From Bacteroidales bacterium UBA1223 (GTDB lineage: Bacteria; Bacteroidota; Bacteroidia; Bacteroidales; P3), in NCBI GenBank assembly GCA_002309155.1, contig DBXB01000020.1, forward strand, positions 12,374-52,875: 40,502 nt of DNA, given 5' to 3'. Positions 40,301 through 40,502 of this stretch are shown one piece after another (the first letter of the stretch is position 1; each line of letters starts with the position of its first letter). Position numbers and translations under genes: made by a program. The notes beneath the pieces were generated by a model. That model was not told where the DNA came from. It saw only the letters and a program-made list of their open reading frames with translations, and made no database searches.

Positions 40301-40502
40301 CTCCCTTTACTTGGGATGGTACTAGCAATATAGTTATTTCTACCTTTATCAATCAGCATGGCGGCAGCCAGTCGAGTTCAGGTTTCAACTCCTATAGCAC
40401 AAACAGTGGCAAAACTAATGTGTCTATGTGGAAATACCGCGACAGCCAGGCCTTCACCGAAAGCGAAGTTGATGGTCTTACTGCCAGCAGCCGTAGCGGC
40501 TA
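37396..40502 (+). CDS. Large secreted Fn3/GEVED surface protein (C-terminus missing)
   Basis: Open from ATG 37396 to the window edge: 1035 codons with no stop. Signal peptide residues 1-25 (MKRKKYFLRMLALLALMLPW, cut near MQAQ). An N-terminal beta region (about 26-220) is followed by Fn3-like domains near 225-315 (TYYIYVRKVCGSTPSGWSQM), 322-410, 526-613 and 763-855, each ending in a Cys and Trp-Ser/Asp pattern. A domain at 413-525 has CTYTLILEDTYGDGWNGNTL, and a GEVED-type domain lies at about 615-755 (TYGTNIWIDFNNDFVFSDEE). The last part (856 onward) begins CPNGGSAIMGTGTTATSG. Such proteins in Bacteroidota usually end with a type IX secretion signal, which would be beyond the window. Likely an adhesin or surface-displayed protein. 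Confidence 0.93.
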   Translation, partial: MKRKKYFLRMLALLALMLPWSMQAQNAKVSEYDGAAATATYSSIVSTGTAQQFSGDYVDVQMPFAMYFGETQVPQGSTLRIWKNGSVTFDGIAALADAQISPLYLAAGYTTTQVYTRSTAQMLTVEWRKVVSGTNSYSFQLKLYPGGDIEFCYGPMTINSSISVLVGMMSSLTDIYRVGGRDNGSQWDTIYRNTTGTTTRTLSSTYAPAYNEATNQGMVYSFTQPACVKPTTATATATAWNTIKVDWTVSSPGNSFEIKYSSTSGFNPDNEGQTKTVNDGSALTTNITGLQGGTTYYIYVRKVCGSTPSGWSQMATATTLPGCYDANLPSVTPDGVVTWTSPDELVTSYDVKYGPAGFDPATEGTAINNISALTTTIPNLGSNVIYDVYLRTHCSASGSTTDWVGPVTFVSPCAGGCTYTLILEDTYGDGWNGNTLDYYANGAFVASYANTDEDANSEGRNPDNDTILLSVCAGDQISFVYNAIGSYASENNIYIYNHQDDAIVEGYNGNNGTATIYSGIGCQGITCRKPSNLAITGASGNSVTLSWTENGTASAWQIAYGLFTNDNDYTIIDATTNPFTVTNLGLGEWHFFVRSNCAANDQSDWVGSVTQTFGYCIPAPTSCDNNGIVGVTFGNSMVVNDNNTTTSTTRYQNHTDMIGDLFVGAESEISITYDAGYTYGTNIWIDFNNDFVFSDEEKVYHGLSTNSRPTTLVATFTIPANTAVGDYVMRIGGTDNDDGPTPCYTSSYGCLRDYTVRVTPAPSCFKPNSLAVSGVTATAATLTWVEAGLSTQWEVKVGPTGFDPNEAGTSYTVNNTPTLSLDYLYMVTDYDAYVRAICDPEGPTEWSTVCSFRTFCPNGGSAIMGTGTTATSGVIVNSSWGNTYCQQIFTADELAAAGLQAGDIAGMTFTWNGNGSYQKDFSIYMGNTNQEDFATTTSWVPIASQTLVYGPTLRPTSGTSGEQEYMFTTPFTWDGTSNIVISTFINQHGGSQSSSGFNSYSTNSGKTNVSMWKYRDSQAFTESEVDGLTASSRSG

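Noticed and set aside
37396..40502. Several short frames on both strands inside the large surface gene (for example 38563-38964 minus)
   Set aside because: The plus-strand frame from 37396 is continuous with coherent Fn3/GEVED domains; the others are shadows.

Overview
The window looks like a chromosomal segment of a member of the Bacteroidales (phylum Bacteroidota), probably a gut, rumen or oral-type species. The evidence is: repeated Bacteroidota-type promoters (TTTG, about 19-22 nt, TAnnTTTG); start codons without Shine-Dalgarno sequences; a Bacteroidota-type LptD, a GldA-like ABC ATPase, OmpA/peptidoglycan-binding outer membrane proteins and a multi-domain Fn3/GEVED surface protein; and an orphan RHS tip. 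Most genes are housekeeping. I see no tRNA, rRNA, CRISPR array, transposase or phage genes.

Layout. 1-2.8 kb: the 5' part of methylmalonyl-CoA mutase (minus), an outer-membrane DUF2490 protein (plus), then DUF177-rpmF (minus). 2.9-5.9 kb: an AT-rich accessory island with an orphan RHS C-terminal tip carrying a metzincin-like HExxHxxGxxD protease domain, two candidate immunity/effector-associated genes, and several kinds of repeats. 5.9-10.3 kb: a minus-strand operon recA-rel/spoT-mazG, ending in an easily missed 52-codon peptide gene. 10.6-11.8 kb: aspartate aminotransferase. 12.2-13.7 kb: a Ser/Gly/Asn-rich secreted repeat protein. 14.3-20.4 kb: a minus-strand operon (amidase, ABC ATPase, pyrF, small membrane protein) divergent from lptD. 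20.9-24.9 kb: a MerR-type regulator, a lipoprotein, a barrel protein and a HhH-plus-barrel protein. 25-27.3 kb: acpP-fabF-rnc (minus). 27.6-30.5 kb: purN, a glycosyltransferase and an OmpA-like protein, with overlapping ends. 30.7-34.3 kb: a major OmpA-like protein (minus), pgi (plus) and ssb (minus). 34.6-36.8 kb: rpmB-rpsU (minus), xerC-like recombinase and raiA (plus). 37.4 kb to the end: a very large secreted Fn3/GEVED protein that runs off the window.

The most unusual feature is the intergenic DNA. Many spacers contain short-period tandem arrays: 9-bp units of invariant CTAG plus five variable bases (five loci, about 42 units), 8-bp units (nTATCAAC/CTTAACAT family, six arrays), 7-bp units (GTCACAG, GTTCAAR, AACTTTA) and 9-11-bp GGGGAGTTAA units. 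A composite of these occurs twice in inverted orientation (about 13.98-14.2 kb and 20.5-20.85 kb). A 51-bp hairpin element (GCGGCGGATT...AATCCG) occurs three times, two of them as direct repeats bracketing the RHS island. At least one CTAG array sits in the predicted 5' leader of ssb.

Genes that work together: recA/rel-spoT/mazG (DNA repair, stringent response, nucleotide-pool cleaning); acpP/fabF (fatty acid synthesis); lptD, amidase and OmpA proteins (envelope); rpmF, rpmB, rpsU and raiA (ribosome). All functional calls come from reading motifs by eye; no database search was run.
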